From Papiliotrema nemorosa (taxonomy: Eukaryota; Basidiomycota; Tremellomycetes; Tremellales; Rhynchogastremaceae), in assembly GCA_032158125.1 (NCBI GenBank), contig JASKOT010000002.1:496001-560000 (forward strand): a stretch of 64,000 bases of DNA, read 5' to 3'. Shown piece after piece: positions 32,444 to 44,466 of this stretch (the first letter of the stretch is position 1; each line of letters starts with the position of its first letter). Both the position numbers and the translations under genes were made by a program. The notes under the pieces were generated by a model. The model made no database searches and had not been told where the DNA came from. It saw nothing but the letters and a program-made list of their open reading frames with translations.

Positions 32444-35400
32444 ATGGCCGCTCAGATCCAACATGACGCCCCCGCGGGCTCAGTCGTCATCATGGAGAAG
32501 GTAAGCCTACATGGCGATCACGGAGGAAGAGCTGACGTCCGAGACTGACAAACGAGACTACCTCATCAACCTTGAGAAATCAGCTCAAACTGCATGGGCC
32601 GCTTCGGATACCTTCCAAACCGACCCACCACCTCTTCCGTCTGGTGTCGAGACTTATGCCGACTTTTTCGCTGGCAAGCACTCGATCGACGATGTGAAGA
32701 AGGAACATCCTAAATGGTTCGGAACGTATCCTTATGCCTACATGAACGGATCTCTGCATTTGGGTCACGCCTTCACCATCAGTAAGGTGGAGTTTGCTGC
32801 TGGATTCGAGAGGATGAGAGGGAAGCGAGTCTTATTCCCTGTCGGATACCATGCTACTGGTATGCCAATCAAAGTGAGCAAAACCATTCCCGCTGCGTTA
32901 GGATGCAAGACTAGGATTGCTGATGCCATAGGCCGCTGCGGACAAGCTCATCCGCGAGATGGAGATGTTCGGAGAGGACTTTTCTGGCTACTCTGAGGAA
33001 GCTGCCGAGGCAGCTACTGCTCCAGCTCAGGTTCCCACTCCCACCCCAGCTAAATCTCTCGAGTCGACTGACCCGTCCAAGGGAAAGAAGGGAAAGCTCA
33101 ACGCCAAATCGACTGGATTGACGTACCAATTCCAGATCCTCGAACTCATTGGTGTACCAAGGGAAGAGATCAAAAAGTTTGCCGACCCATACCACTGGCT
33201 CCACTTCTTCCCTCCCATCGCCAAAGAAGATCTGTCAAGTCTCGGAGCCCGAGTCGACTGGAGAAGGCAATTCCTGACAAGTACGCACATGACCACTACA
33301 AGAAAGTTCAAGAGTGTCAAGCTGACAAACCCCGTAGCGGATGCCAATCCTTATTACGATTCATTCGTGCGATGGCAGATGAACAAACTGCATCAACAGG
33401 GTAAAATCAAGTTTGGAGAGAGATACACCATCTACTCGCCAAAAGACGGTCAACCTTGTATGGACCACGATCGACAGAGCGGAGAGGCCGTCAACCCGCA
33501 AGAGTACACCGCAGTAAAGATGGAAGTGCTGTCTTGGGGACCTGGCGTGTCAAGCGAGCTGCAACAGGCCGTCGGAGGAAAGAAGGTCTGGATGGTTGCC
33601 GCTACTTTGAGACCAGAGACCATGTGAGTTTCAGAATCGTCGCACGAGATGTATGCTCACAAGCAGGTACGGACAGACCAACTGTTTCGTCGGTCCTACC
33701 CTCAAATACGGTCTTTTCGAAGCTTCCGATAACGAGCTGTTCCTTGTTACCGAGAGAGCCGCCAGGAATATGGCTTTCCAGGGTACTTTTGACCGGGAGA
33801 GGGGTGTGTGCACCAAGGTCGCGGACGTTGTCGGGTCAGAGCTGCTTGGTACAAAGGTCGCCCCACCGTTCGGTCTTGCCAAGGAGGTTTACGTCCTGCC
33901 CATGGAGGGTGTTCTTGCTACCAAGGTGAGCTTTCTGCACTATTCAGGTGTCAGCTGACAGCCAGGGTACCGGTGTTGTCACTTCCGTCCCATCCGACTC
34001 GCCCGACGATTACCGAACCTTGATGGATCTTCGGAAGAAGGCAGAAATGTACAAAATCCAACCAGAATGGGCCGCCATCGACCCCATCCCTGTCCTCTCG
34101 ACCGAGAAATACGGAGATATGGCTGCCGAGGTCCTCTGCACACAACTCAAGATCCAGTCTCAGCGAGACAAGGTCGCCCTTGCAGAAGCTAAGGACCTGG
34201 CGTACAAGGAGGGTTTCTACAGCGGAAAGATGATTGTTGGAGACTTCAAGGGAGAAGCCGTTGCCGAAGCCAAGCCAAAGGTCAGGCAGCAGCTGATCGA
34301 TGCTGGATTGGCTTGTCCATACGCCGAGCCCGAAAGCGAAGTCATCTCTCGTTCTGCCGATGTTTGTGTTGTGGCTCTGGTTGATCAGTGGTACCTGGAT
34401 TACGGAGAGGAAGAGTGGAAGGCTGTCGCGAAGAAGTGAGTCCACACGCGAGATATTAAACAGGAGCACAGGCTTACCCCTAGACTTTTGGCCCAAATGA
34501 ACACCTACCTGCCCGAAACGCGAAATGCCTTTGAGGCGGTTCTCGACTGGCTCAACCAATGGGCGTGCGCTCGATCATACGGTCTGGGTTCAAAACTCCC
34601 ATGGGACCCTCAGTTCCTCGTCGAGTCGCTTTCCGACTCCACCATCTACATGTCCTACTACACCGTGGCCCACCTGCTGCACGAGGAGCAATGGGGCACA
34701 AAGCCCGGTCCTCTCGGTATTACTGCCGAACAGATGACCGACGAGATGTGGGAGTACATCTTGTGTGACGGTGCTTACCCGACCGACTCGGCCATCCCCG
34801 AGGAGAAAGCGGCTCAGCTGAAATACTCGTTCCAGTACTTCTACCCCCTCGATGTCCGATCTTCTGGTAAAGATCTGATTCCCAACCATCTTACATTCTG
34901 GATCTATATCCACGCTGCCATCTTCCCCGAGCACCACTGGCCCCGAGCTGTCAGGACGAACGGACATCTCATGTTGAACGGAAAGAAGATGTCTAAATCG
35001 ACTGGAAACTTCTTGACCATGAGGGATGCTACCAAGAAATATGGTGCGGATGCTATGCGACTGTCTCTGGCGGATGCTGGTGACGAGATCACCGATGCAA
35101 AGTGGGTCACTTCGAGCTGTCCCAATCGCAAAAGCTGACGTGCAGCTTTGAGGAGACTGTTGCCAATGCTGCCATTCTACGATTGCACACTGCCGCCCTG
35201 TGGGCCGAGGTCAGTCGGCGCGCAGCATTCCCTTTCTTTGACTGATCCATGTAGGAAATGAAAGCAGCAAAAGACACTTTCCGAACGGGCGAGTACAACG
35301 AGTTTGACTTGGCGTTCCAAGCCGATATGGATGTCTTGGTCGAGAAGGCTTACGATGCCTTTGCCATGTAAGTGGTCTGGTTTGCGCGTAGCTGGGTCAG

Positions 35401-36269
35401 CTGACATGTTAGGATGGAGTACAAGGAGGCCCTCAAGCGAGGTCTTTACGACTTTGAGATTGCCCGAAACTGGTACCGAGGAGTAAGCAGTCCCGAAAAC
35501 GGTGGTCAGGGAATGCACCACGACCTCGTATTCCAATACATCCGAAACTCTGCTCTCCTCATCGCTCCCTTCACCCCTCACTACTCGGAACACGTCTACC
35601 AGAACATTGTCGGCGAGAAGGGGTCTATTCAGAGCGCTCCCTTCCCCCGAGCTTCGGCACCTCCAGACCCGGCGGTCATTGCCAAGTTGGAATACATGCG
35701 AGGTGTCGTCGACTCCCTGCGTAGCGCCGAAGCTCAAATGGCGAGGAAAAAGGGTAAAGGAAAGGCTGCGACGTATGATGCTTCAAAGCCGAAAGCGGCC
35801 AGAATCTACGTTGCGAGCGAGTTCCCAGCGTACCAGACGAAATGCGTCGAACTCGTCAAGAGGGTTTACAATGAGGAGAGCAAGACGGTCGATGATGCTG
35901 CGTTGAAAAAGGAGATGATGGAAAGTGGTCTGGTCAAAGAGAAGAAGGCCATGCCGTTTGTTCAGACTTTCAAGGTGAGCTTTGTGGCTATTGATAGACC
36001 ATGGGATGCTTACTGGTCAGCGAAAAGTACTGGAAGAAGGTCCGTCAGTCTTCAACCGAGAACTCGCATTCTCAGAGCTCGACGCTCTGTCCCTACTCAA
36101 GCCATACATCCAAGCTTCGCTCAAATTCGAGACGCTCGAAGTGCTCAGCGTCAAGGATGCGCTCGAAAAGGTCGGTCAGGAGGGACAAGGCGAAGCTGTG
36201 GCAAAGGAGAAGGTCGAGTCTGCGGAGCCTGGATATCCATCTACACAATTCTGGAACGTGGAGGCTTAA
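32444..36269 (+). CDS. Cytosolic leucyl-tRNA synthetase
   Basis: Charges tRNA-Leu with leucine in the cytosol; in fungi LeuRS is also implicated in leucine signalling to TORC1. A class I enzyme of about 1,080 aa. The short first exon (MAAQIQHDAPAG to VVIMEK) joins over a 43-nt intron to TDKRDYLINLEKSAQ, so the true start is 32444 and not the later in-frame ATG at 32511. The HIGH motif is YMNGSLHLGHAF and the KMSKS motif is NGKKMSKSTGN. The CP1 editing insertion includes AATLRPETMYGQTNCFVGPT and EGVLATKGTGVVTSVPSDSP. The C-terminal part is eukaryotic-type, ending STQFWNVEA; the last join (TFK-RKVLEEGPSVFNRELAF) fixes the frame of the final exon. All catalytic motifs are intact. Confidence 0.96.
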
Positions 36270-36504
36270 GTGGAGACCACTCAGATGGGCTCGGAGTTGG
36301 TGACTCGGTATATTTTATGCATACATACAGTAACTGGCGTACTCACCTTGAGTCGACCATCTGTTCCGAAGCAAAGTCGAACCAGCGTTGCACCGCTTGC
36401 TCTTCGCGACCGAACGATCTCGTCGCAATGATGCAGTGGTGCATGATGTTACAATGATAGATTCGAGTATACATACAGCGAGGCGATTTTTTCTTGATAG
36501 ATCC

Positions 36505-36971
36505 CTATACCCTCCTTCCTCCCGTCGGACTCTTCTTGTTGCCCATGTCGTCTGCCCAGATGATCTGATCAGACCCCTCTGCTGCTGCATTCTGTGACGG
36601 TGAGATTCTCTCCTCTCGTCATGATCCAGAAGTCTGACACTCACCTGTAGCCTATCCCTGATTGTACCATTATTCTCGCGTTGAGCTTTGATAGCATCGA
36701 CCTTGGCTTTGAGATCGGGAGATAAACGCTGCAATGGTCAGACGACAAAGACTTTATACACTAGACTATAGTGAAATGGGTGACATACATCGTAGAGTTG
36801 CTCTTCTGACGGTGTGACCGCACGCATGAGACCTATACCGCCAATGGTTACTGCTCGTCAGACCATGTAGCGCAAGATCGGGAGGAAGACATACTAGCCC
36901 CCATCATCAGGAAGAACCTGGCATGAGCTTGGGAATGGACCCCAACTGACGGATGCTCACTTTCCCCACAT
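36505..36971 (-). CDS. CBP4: Cbp4-like cytochrome bc1 complex assembly factor
   Basis: A small inner-membrane mitochondrial protein needed for complex III (cytochrome b) assembly. Five exons add to exactly 89 codons (88 aa): 36961-36971, 36895-36917, 36789-36850, 36645-36728 and 36505-36591. The N-terminus is a single membrane span (FFLMMGAITIGGIGLM). The Cbp4 signature follows: RAVTPSEEQLYDRLSPDLKA, then KVDAIKAQRENN. It ends GNKKSPTGGRRV. The first coding exon is only 11 nt and the second 23 nt. All junctions obey GT-AG with short introns of 43-62 nt. I am confident of the family from the TPSEEQLYDRLSPDL block; yeast Cbp4 is longer at the C-terminus. Confidence 0.85.
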
Positions 36972-37780
36972 GATTGAACCTGGTTGTGCCATGTTAAGTC
37001 GATGTCGAGCTATGCTTTGGGCGTATACTGCCAATCGATAATTCTCGATGAGAGAGCAGAGTGGACTGGCCAGGCACTGGACGGGATCAAATTGTCCAGA
37101 AGGGGGGAGTGAGCTGTTTTGCCACTTTGGGTAATTTCAGTCCTAGTTGAGCCTATTTTGTTGCGTTGTCGTCACTCGTTTGGGGTGGGAAGGAGTAGAG
37201 AATCAACTAGAGAGAACACCACCACCACCCACCACCCATTCCCACAGAAGAGCACCCCTCTCGACTCTGTGATCACTGCGACAGCTTCGACATCGACCAC
37301 GAGAGCAGCGCATTACTTGTCACTCGTCATATCATATCCCTATTGCAACCAGCTCGATAGTGGGCGAGTCCTCAACACTTCAGAAGACCGTTCAGAGAAA
37401 GGGCATTTCAAACCCTGACCGACTCTGAACCGCTTTCCTTTTCAACCTTCACCCCGTTTGATCTGCTGGAATCACGACCCACCTTTCATTCTTCCATCAA
37501 AGTAACCCATCCCACCCCTCATCAACCCATTGCCGTCTTTCAGTGTCTATTCAACGCCCGGTAGACGATACAATCTCCCTTTCTTTCGATTGATTCGGAT
37601 AAAACGGTAAAACGTCATCCAACCCCTCGACTCACACCGCCCTCTTTGAACCCTTCGAAACGAGGTCACCCTTGTGAAACGTTGGTCAACGTTTGTAACC
37701 CACGGAGAATCCACTAGACAATTCAAGTAACGCCTTGAAGCACTTTTATCCTCCTCTTTGAACACCATCCCCTCATCACG
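36972..37780. other. Divergent intergenic region between CBP4 and the 6PGL-family gene
   Basis: About 810 bases, with a CACC/CCACC-rich tract near 37210-37245 and a C/T-rich leader up to the ATG at 37781. It may hold a long 5' leader or a 5'-UTR intron of the plus-strand gene. I see no protein-like frame. Confidence 0.5.
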
Positions 37781-38801
37781 ATGCCACCTCAACCACCCGC
37801 CCCTCCAGTCTTCTACTCGTTCAAGACGACCGACGTTCTCGTCGATTCCTTGGCCAACTTTGTCGTCAAAGCTCAACGAGATGCAGTAGATAAGCGTGGA
37901 AAGTTTACAATTGCTCTCTCACGAGGTACCCTCGCGGCCAACTTGCGTGGATTGGTCGGACAAGAAAACGTCCAATGGGATAAATGGTATGTCGCCCACG
38001 TCACTCAACCCGCCCCGTGCCAGACTGGTCAGGCTGACACGACAGGGAGGTATTCTTCTGTGATGAAGCAGCCGTTCCACTCGATTCCGAAGACTCAAAC
38101 TACCACTCAAACTCCCTCTCTTTTCTCTCGACCGTCCCCATTCCCCCATCCCAGATTCACACTATCGACGCTTCCCTCCTAGACGACCTGGAAGAGCTTG
38201 CAGACGAGTATGAGAAACAACTCGTGGGCCACTTTGCAGCGTCCAACGCGGCCAGATACCCAACTTTCGACTTGATGTTGCTTGGTATGGGAACAGATGG
38301 AGAGACGGCGAGTCTGTTCCCCGGACATGAGATTTTGAACGAGAGGGACGCTTGGGTCAGCTTTGTCGATGATGCACCAAGAGGACCATCAAAGAGAATC
38401 ACCATGACGTGAGTGTACCCCAACAAAGCGCCTGGGAGACATTGGCTGACGTGACAGCTTGCCAGTGTTGACGCATTGTTACCGAGCGGTCTTTGTCGTC
38501 TCGGGAGCCGAAAAGGCAGAGATGCTGCACAAGATTTTAGACGAGCCAGAAGCGGGATTGCCGTGTTCTCGAGTCCGACCTGCGTGAGTTTTTGTTGCAA
38601 AAGATGTCCTGTCGAAATCTCACGTGCAGTGCCCCAGGATTGGTGTTCTGGTTTGCAGACGCAGACGCAGCTTCACAGACCACTTACCCACCTACCACTT
38701 TCCGATGGATCGATAATCAAAAGGAAGCTGAAGAAGCTGTCGATGCCGCCAAGAAGCGTGCAGCACGAAGAGCCGCCGAGGGAACAAGTGAAGATGATTA
38801 G
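37781..38801 (+). CDS. 6-phosphogluconolactonase-family (SOL/NagB-like) protein with altered signature residues
   Basis: The family hydrolyses 6-phosphogluconolactone in the oxidative pentose phosphate pathway; yeast Sol1/Sol2 are members without clear activity. Four exons give about 270 aa. It starts [18 protein letters not shown]. The fold landmarks are [33 protein letters not shown] and [19 protein letters not shown]. Compared with the family's usual SGGS, DER and DGHT signatures, these read SRGT, DEA and DGET. The end is a Lys/Ala/Glu-rich helix ([16 protein letters not shown]). Introns lie at about 37987-38044, 38408-38457 and 38583-38628. The fold is clear; catalytic activity is doubtful because of these changes. 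Confidence 0.85.
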
Positions 38802-39056
38802 ATTGAAGCAGTATCACCTGATGTCATGGAGTGAACGGTATAGGCCGAGAAATAGACTTGATGGACGACATGAGAACGCCTCTGTCCCATGAGCGCGTGA
38901 CTTTGCAACGAGACGGAGAAGTGAGAGAGGCAGAGAGGAGGGAGCAGAGTAGCCAGTATCGAATCGCTTTGACCTATATTACTATTGGATTTTCAATCAC
39001 TTCAGATGCATCTGCATATAGCGTAAGAAGTGTCGTCCACGCATGCAAGTATCAGA

Positions 39057-40761
39057 CTAATACTTGCAATGTCCCATCCACCTGGGGAAAGCCACGACAT
39101 CTCTGACGTTGTGTATACCCGTTACCCAGGTTATATACCTCTCCCAACCCATGCCCCATCCTCCATGAGGCATCGTCCCGTATTTCCTGAGGTCTAGATA
39201 CCAACTGTAATCCTCTGCTTTCAATCCCGCCCTCTGCATTGCGGTCTGTAGATGTTCCAAACGGTGTTCACGTAATGAGCCACCTATCAACTCCCCTAGC
39301 CCCGGTACGAGGAGGTCAAAGCACGCCACGGTGGGCTCAGTGCTGGACCTGTCCTTGACAAAGTCGGGAGTAGCGTCTGAAGGGAGCATATAGAAGGGTT
39401 TGAGAGAAGCAGGATAATGAGTGACGAAAACGGGTCCGTTGAAGTGTTTTGCAAGGAATTTCTCATGCTCTGAACTCAAGCCTACTCCCCATTTGGCTGG
39501 TGCGTTAACCTCGTCGGAACCCGTGTGCTGATTGATGAGATCCACCGCGTCGGTATATGTGATCCGTGTAAACGCCTTTGAAGCGATATCCTTTAGGTCT
39601 GGTCGATTTTTCACCGTTTCAGGTACAGATTCACCCTCTGGGGTTTGGGCCAGAGCGATAGCTGCGAGGTCTCGTCGTATCCGTTCCGATCGAGGTGTAT
39701 CACCATGTGCAATCCGATGTAGCGATTGCCGGATCCCAGCTTCGACTATATCCAGCAAAGCGTCGAGTGTCTCCACGACGACTTCCCCTTCCAACATGTA
39801 AAATTCGGCGAGATGGCGAGAGGTCATGCTCTTCTCGGAGCGGAACGAGGGGGACAGTGTGTAAGTTCGGGACAGGGCATGAGTGGGAGCTTCGAGGTGG
39901 AGTTGAGAAGAGACGGTGAGGTTCACAGGACGAGGGAAGAAGGTCGAGGGAGGCGAAGTAGGGGATGTCGAGCTGGACGGAACGGGTGGGTCGTGTATGC
40001 GAAACACCTCTCCAGCACCTTCACAGTCTGAGCTGGTAAGTATGGGAGTATGTATATGCACGAATTCGTGATCCTATTCAGTGAGCGAGACAGGTTGATC
40101 AATTGTAAGGATTTGTCTCACCTCGAACCAATCGTGCCATTCCCGCATGAGAGCATCCCGAACTCGCATGGTAGCACCCGTCAAGGACGTTTTGAAACGT
40201 AAATGCGCTTGGTCCCGGAGTACATGCTCGGGCAGATGTTTCTTCTGAATCGGGTAGCCCTGAATATAAACACACACCACTCTGTGAGAAGTTTAAGACG
40301 GGTGCTCACTGCTGGATCGCATTCTCCTATCACTTTGGTCTCCTCGACCAGCAGCTCGACCGCTTGTCCCGCTCCTCTCGAGGGTTTCAGTCGACCCTTG
40401 AGCTCCACACTTGACCCCTGGTGCAGTCTATAGTCAGCGACAGACTTAGCGCCCACCCGGTCACTCACTCGTCTGGCAGAGCGGGACCTTTGAGGACAGC
40501 TTGGAGGGTATCGTCCGTCGACCCATCGGTTATAGCCGCAAAGGAAACATTCTTGTGCGCTCGAATAGTCTTCACCCAGCCTTTTATGGATACCACTTCA
40601 TCTGTAGTAAGGGTAGGGACTCCCTGTGACGAAGCCGCCTTCGATTGTATCGGAGTGATGAGTCGAGTCTGGTTGGTCGCTGAGCGAGAGATGATAGCTC
40701 GGATGGTGGGTGGGATGGAAGTCCACAGAGGCGGTGATGTTCTCATTTGGGCAATGAACAC
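39057..40761 (-). CDS. Asparaginyl-tRNA synthetase, probably mitochondrial
   Basis: A class II synthetase that charges tRNA-Asn. The N-terminal 35 residues ([20 protein letters not shown]) are Arg/Ser-rich and acid-free, like a mitochondrial presequence. The anticodon-binding OB fold reads [21 protein letters not shown] 41-nt intron joins [17 protein letters not shown]. The catalytic domain has [19 protein letters not shown], motif 2 [34 protein letters not shown] and motif 3 [20 protein letters not shown]. The single domain without the eukaryotic cytosolic N-terminal extension fits the organellar form (yeast Slm5-like). It ends RWMGHCKY. The start could be the ATG at 40761 or the one five codons later. 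It is divergent from LST8. Confidence 0.92.
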
Positions 40762-40984
40762 TCTCCAGCTCTACACCAGCCGGTCTGTCTTCATCCGTGA
40801 GCTAGCCGTCCTGTCTTGACCCTTCGATGTGATCTTGGAAAAGTCGAGGCAGCTGGATGGATATCCAGTCGCAAGCTGAAACACGGTCACACCCGGAGAT
40901 GTCCATCATCTCCGTTCCCATCTTCCAGGTATCCCCCCTACACCATGAACACTCTTCACCATCCGTGACATCCTTCGTCTCACC

Positions 40985-42388
40985 ATGCCCGCTCCGACGC
41001 ATCCGCAGCATGCTCAACAGCAAGCGAAAGACCCAAGACAGCAGCAAGAACAGCAACCTCAGCAGGCTCAATCGGAAATGAGTGTGATCCTGTGTACAGC
41101 GGGATGTAAGTGTCTTGTAGCAATTTCATCCGGTGAGTTGGGTAATCCTGATACGCAGACGATCATTCAATACGTTTTTGGGAAGCTTGGAGTGGGATAT
41201 GTTATCGCCAAATAACATTACAACCTCAATGGGTGGGTCGTCTTTGATACAAGCTGAGGTATGCTGAGACTCGCCAAAGAAACAGGTCAATAGGTTAGCT
41301 ATAAGCCCAGACAAGGCATATCTCGCAGCAGCAGGAAACGCATCAGTCAGGTCAGCTATCGAATTAGTGGACGTCATGTCAAAGCTTATAGTCAGGATAT
41401 GGGACATTCCATCAATGAGCAATACACCAGCTTCGACTTTGGAGGGACATACGGCCAACGTTACCGCTTTGGCATATTCAGCCAAGGGAAAGTGGATAGT
41501 GACAGGGAGTGAGGATGGCACGGTCAAAGTCTGGGATACAAGGTGAGTCTGGCTCTTCTCTCGGCTCGAATTCCCGAGACAGGAGGTGTGCTAATTGATA
41601 GGAGTTCTATGGTTCAGCGTAATTATATACACGATGCTCCTGTCAATGACGTGGTTATACATCCGAATCAAGGCGAGTTGATAAGTTGCGACCAAGCGGG
41701 AAGCGTCAAGATATGGGATTTAGGCGAGAATACATGTACCCACGAGCTGGTGAGCCTTTTGAACGATTGACACGTTGAACACCTCTGATCCTAGGTACCG
41801 GATGAAGACGTGGCGATACGGAGCGTATCTATAGCGAGCGACGGTGGGACTTTGGTGGCGGGCAACGATCTAGTGAGCTTGTCGAGTCTTCCGTGACGAA
41901 TAAGCTGACAGTCAGGGAATGGTCTATGTGTGGAGGATACACCAAGGGGCAGAGACGACGACTCTTCAACCGGTCACCAGCTTCCAAGCACACGCAAAAT
42001 ACATAACGAGGTGTCTCCTTTCCCCTGACACAAAGTGAGTTGGCCTTTCCGAGTACATGGAAATCAGCTTACCTATCAGACACCTCGCGACGTGTTCTGC
42101 TGATTCAACCGTCAAGCTATGGAGTACCGCAGGATACGACTACACCTTGGTCAAGACATTGACGGGGCATCAACGATGGGTCTGGGATGCAGCTTTTAGT
42201 GCCGACTCTGCATATCTTGTCACAGGTGAGTTATTGCATGCGCTATCGAATGGAAACAACTCATGTCAGCCTCCTCTGATCACGCTGCGAGGCTGTGGGA
42301 TCTCAGTTCAGGTGATACTGTCCGCCAATATGACGGACATCATAGAGCAGCGGTCTGCTGCGCCCTAAACGATATCAATCTCGCTTGA
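40985..42388 (+). CDS. LST8: Lst8-like WD40 subunit of TOR complexes
   Basis: A seven-bladed WD40 propeller that binds the TOR kinase domain in TORC1 and TORC2. A Gln/Pro-rich N-terminus of about 30 aa ([20 protein letters not shown]) precedes [19 protein letters not shown]. Characteristic Lst8 sequences follow: [78 protein letters not shown] and [14 protein letters not shown]. It ends [10 protein letters not shown] at the TGA at 42386-42388. About eight exons carry short introns. The Gln-rich leader is not part of the usual protein, and the second ATG (MSVILC) may be the main start. It is divergent from mitochondrial AsnRS. Confidence 0.93.
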
Positions 42389-42556
42389 TCGCCGTCCTAA
42401 TTCTCATGTCGAGTCTCTTCTATGTTGTATCGCATCGAAAAATCGGATGTACAGACGTATGCATTGAATAGATTATGCTTCTTCCCCCCAAAAAATACGA
42501 TCTAAATCATTCGCGAATTGCGATTGTGATACTTTCCCCGGTTGAAAGCGGCGCGA

Positions 42557-44041
42557 TTACCCCAGAACTTTACGCAGTTCTTGCTTGGCTTGTGCCGGTA
42601 GAGATGTAGGGAAGACGACGTTCCACCTAACAATCAAGTCTCCTTTCCTCTTGACTGAATTTGCTTTCGAAATTGGCATTCCCTCTCCAACCACTCGTGT
42701 CTCCTGTCCTGGTTGGATAATTTGCTTTCTTGTCAGCTCTAGCCCGACGACTGGTCTACCGAAACTTACACCCTCTGGCAGAGTCACCTCTACACGTCTA
42801 CCATCAAGTTGATTCACCTCCTTTGTTATAGCTCCTCCTCCGTCCGGGCCGAGTAATGCTTGTGACAGAGTCACGTTCATCTTTACAATCAGATCGTCTC
42901 CTTCCCTCTCGAATCGGTTGTGCGGTTTCTCCTCGACGACAAAGACGACAGTTCTGAGATGAGATCAGCCATGGCTCTCTTTCGTATCTCGTCAGACTCA
43001 CTGGCTTTGCCCGTGCTCGTCCTCGTTACCTGCACCGGCAAACTTGATTTTCGTCCCCTATAAAGTCAGCTTTAACGGTCAAGCAGAAATTGCAGAAATT
43101 GATGAGCTCACCTTCTTCCATCCCGCCTTGTACGCGACTTCCAGTATCTTCTCCTCTTGGCCTCCCTGCCTCAAATGCCTCGTCAATTTCAACTTCTTCG
43201 TACCACCCTTATACAGCTCCTCCAGCGTCAACGCCAGGGGTTTGACAATCTCCCCAGGAGGCGGCAGGGATGGAGACTCTTGTCCTCCGAATCCACCTGG
43301 CATACCGCCCATTCCACCCATCCCTCCCATACCAGGCATACCGCCCATCCCTCCCATTCCGCCCATACCTGGCATACCTCCTGCTCTGGACCCTCGTCCT
43401 CGAGGACCACGTCCTCCGCCTCCGAGATTCGCAAAGAAATCGTCGCCACCTCCACCGGAAGACGAGAAGAATTGGCTGCAAGTCAGCTCACGGTCCTTTC
43501 GTGGCCTTGGGCTACTCACTTGAAGATATCGTTAGGGTCCGTGGCGTGGAAACTGAATCCACCCCCTCCACCGCCCGGGAACCCGCCAAAGCCAGCTCCG
43601 CCACCTCCAGGTCCTGCACCACCTTTCAGACCTTCTTCTCCGAGTTGATCATAGATCTCCTTTTTGTTCTACGCGGTCAGCTTCCGACCCACTTGCTGAA
43701 CGTATGGCTCACCGGATCAGAGAGGACCTCGTAGGCTTCACCAATTTTCTTGAACTTTTCTTCCGCTGCGGCCCGCTTATCTCCTGGATTCTTGTCTGTG
43801 ATATGAGCTGACCACTCGATCGTAAGCGAAAACAACGACTCACCTGGGTGCCACTTCAGCGACTCTTTTCGATATCCCTAGACGGGTCAATCAACATCCC
43901 TGCCACTCGCGTGATCCCGCTCACCTTTTTGATCTCGGCGTCAGAGGCATCTTTGCCTACTCCTAATATCTGATTGAATCAGCGACACCAAGCAGCTGAG
44001 GGGATTCGACTCACCTTGTAGTACTCTGTGTTGTTGACCAT
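42557..44041 (-). CDS. Type II Hsp40 (Sis1/DnaJB-like) co-chaperone
   Basis: Stimulates Hsp70 ATPase activity and delivers clients in the cytosol and nucleus. The N-terminal J domain starts [12 protein letters not shown] and has the HPD motif in SLKWHPD-KNPGDK (intron just after it). A Gly-rich region with [16 protein letters not shown] follows, then a Gly-Met repeat tract ([12 protein letters not shown] repeated) typical of Sis1-type proteins. The C-terminal substrate-binding domains include [20 protein letters not shown] and [16 protein letters not shown]. There is no zinc-finger CxxCxGxG repeat, so it is type II. It ends KQELRKVLG at 42557. The start ATG is at 44041. About seven exons. Confidence 0.93.
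43290..43385 (-). repeat. Gly-Met repeat tract inside the Hsp40 gene
   Basis: The coding strand repeats units for [12 protein letters not shown] about twice, giving an imperfect DNA repeat of roughly 45 bases. It is part of the G/M linker between the J and substrate domains and is not an independent element. Confidence 0.7.
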
Positions 44042-44466
44042 TGTGCTGTTTCACAAGCCGTACAAGAGGGGATTCGTGGGATTCTTTAGCGAGATGCGAT
44101 CTGGTATATGCCGAGTGATTTATGCTTCGCTCTGTGTTTCTTCTACTGCGCAGAGTCGAGTGGTTGTCCGATGGATGTGCACTGTGCAAATGTAGAGCGC
44201 TGTACCCATGAGGTGGACGTTGTCGAAGATTGTGGAATAACCTGGTGGATGCCAGAATCGAGACGTCACTAGTCTCTCGGCTCCGAAGTCTAGTAAAGGC
44301 CGTATTACGTAATCATATCCCACCCAACTACCCGCATGATCCTTTCAACAGGCGAGACCTTTCCTTTTGCTTGTCGCTCGTTGAGTCTGTCCAGACGGTA
44401 GGTCGTCGGACTGCAATAGTTTGTAAAAGATTGGCACAAGAGCCCGACCGATATCCACTTCTAGCC
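44042..44466. other. Divergent intergenic region between Hsp40 and the giant repeat protein
   Basis: About 425 bases. The frame of the giant gene is open back to 44230, but the upstream part lacks protein character and its leading ATG is probably in the 5' leader. Confidence 0.5.

Noticed and set aside
32511..32554. LeuRS start at the ATG at 32511
   Set aside because: That ATG lies inside a 43-nt intron whose removal joins VVIMEK to TDKRDYLI; the start at 32444 is better.
43290..43385. Possible repeat array or CRISPR-like element
   Set aside because: It is a coding Gly-Met tract of an Hsp40, with no unique spacers.
44230..44466. Upstream extension of the giant protein's frame
   Set aside because: Its 79 codons lack the character of the following protein; the ATG at 44467 starts the acidic Pro-rich N-terminus and is the better start.
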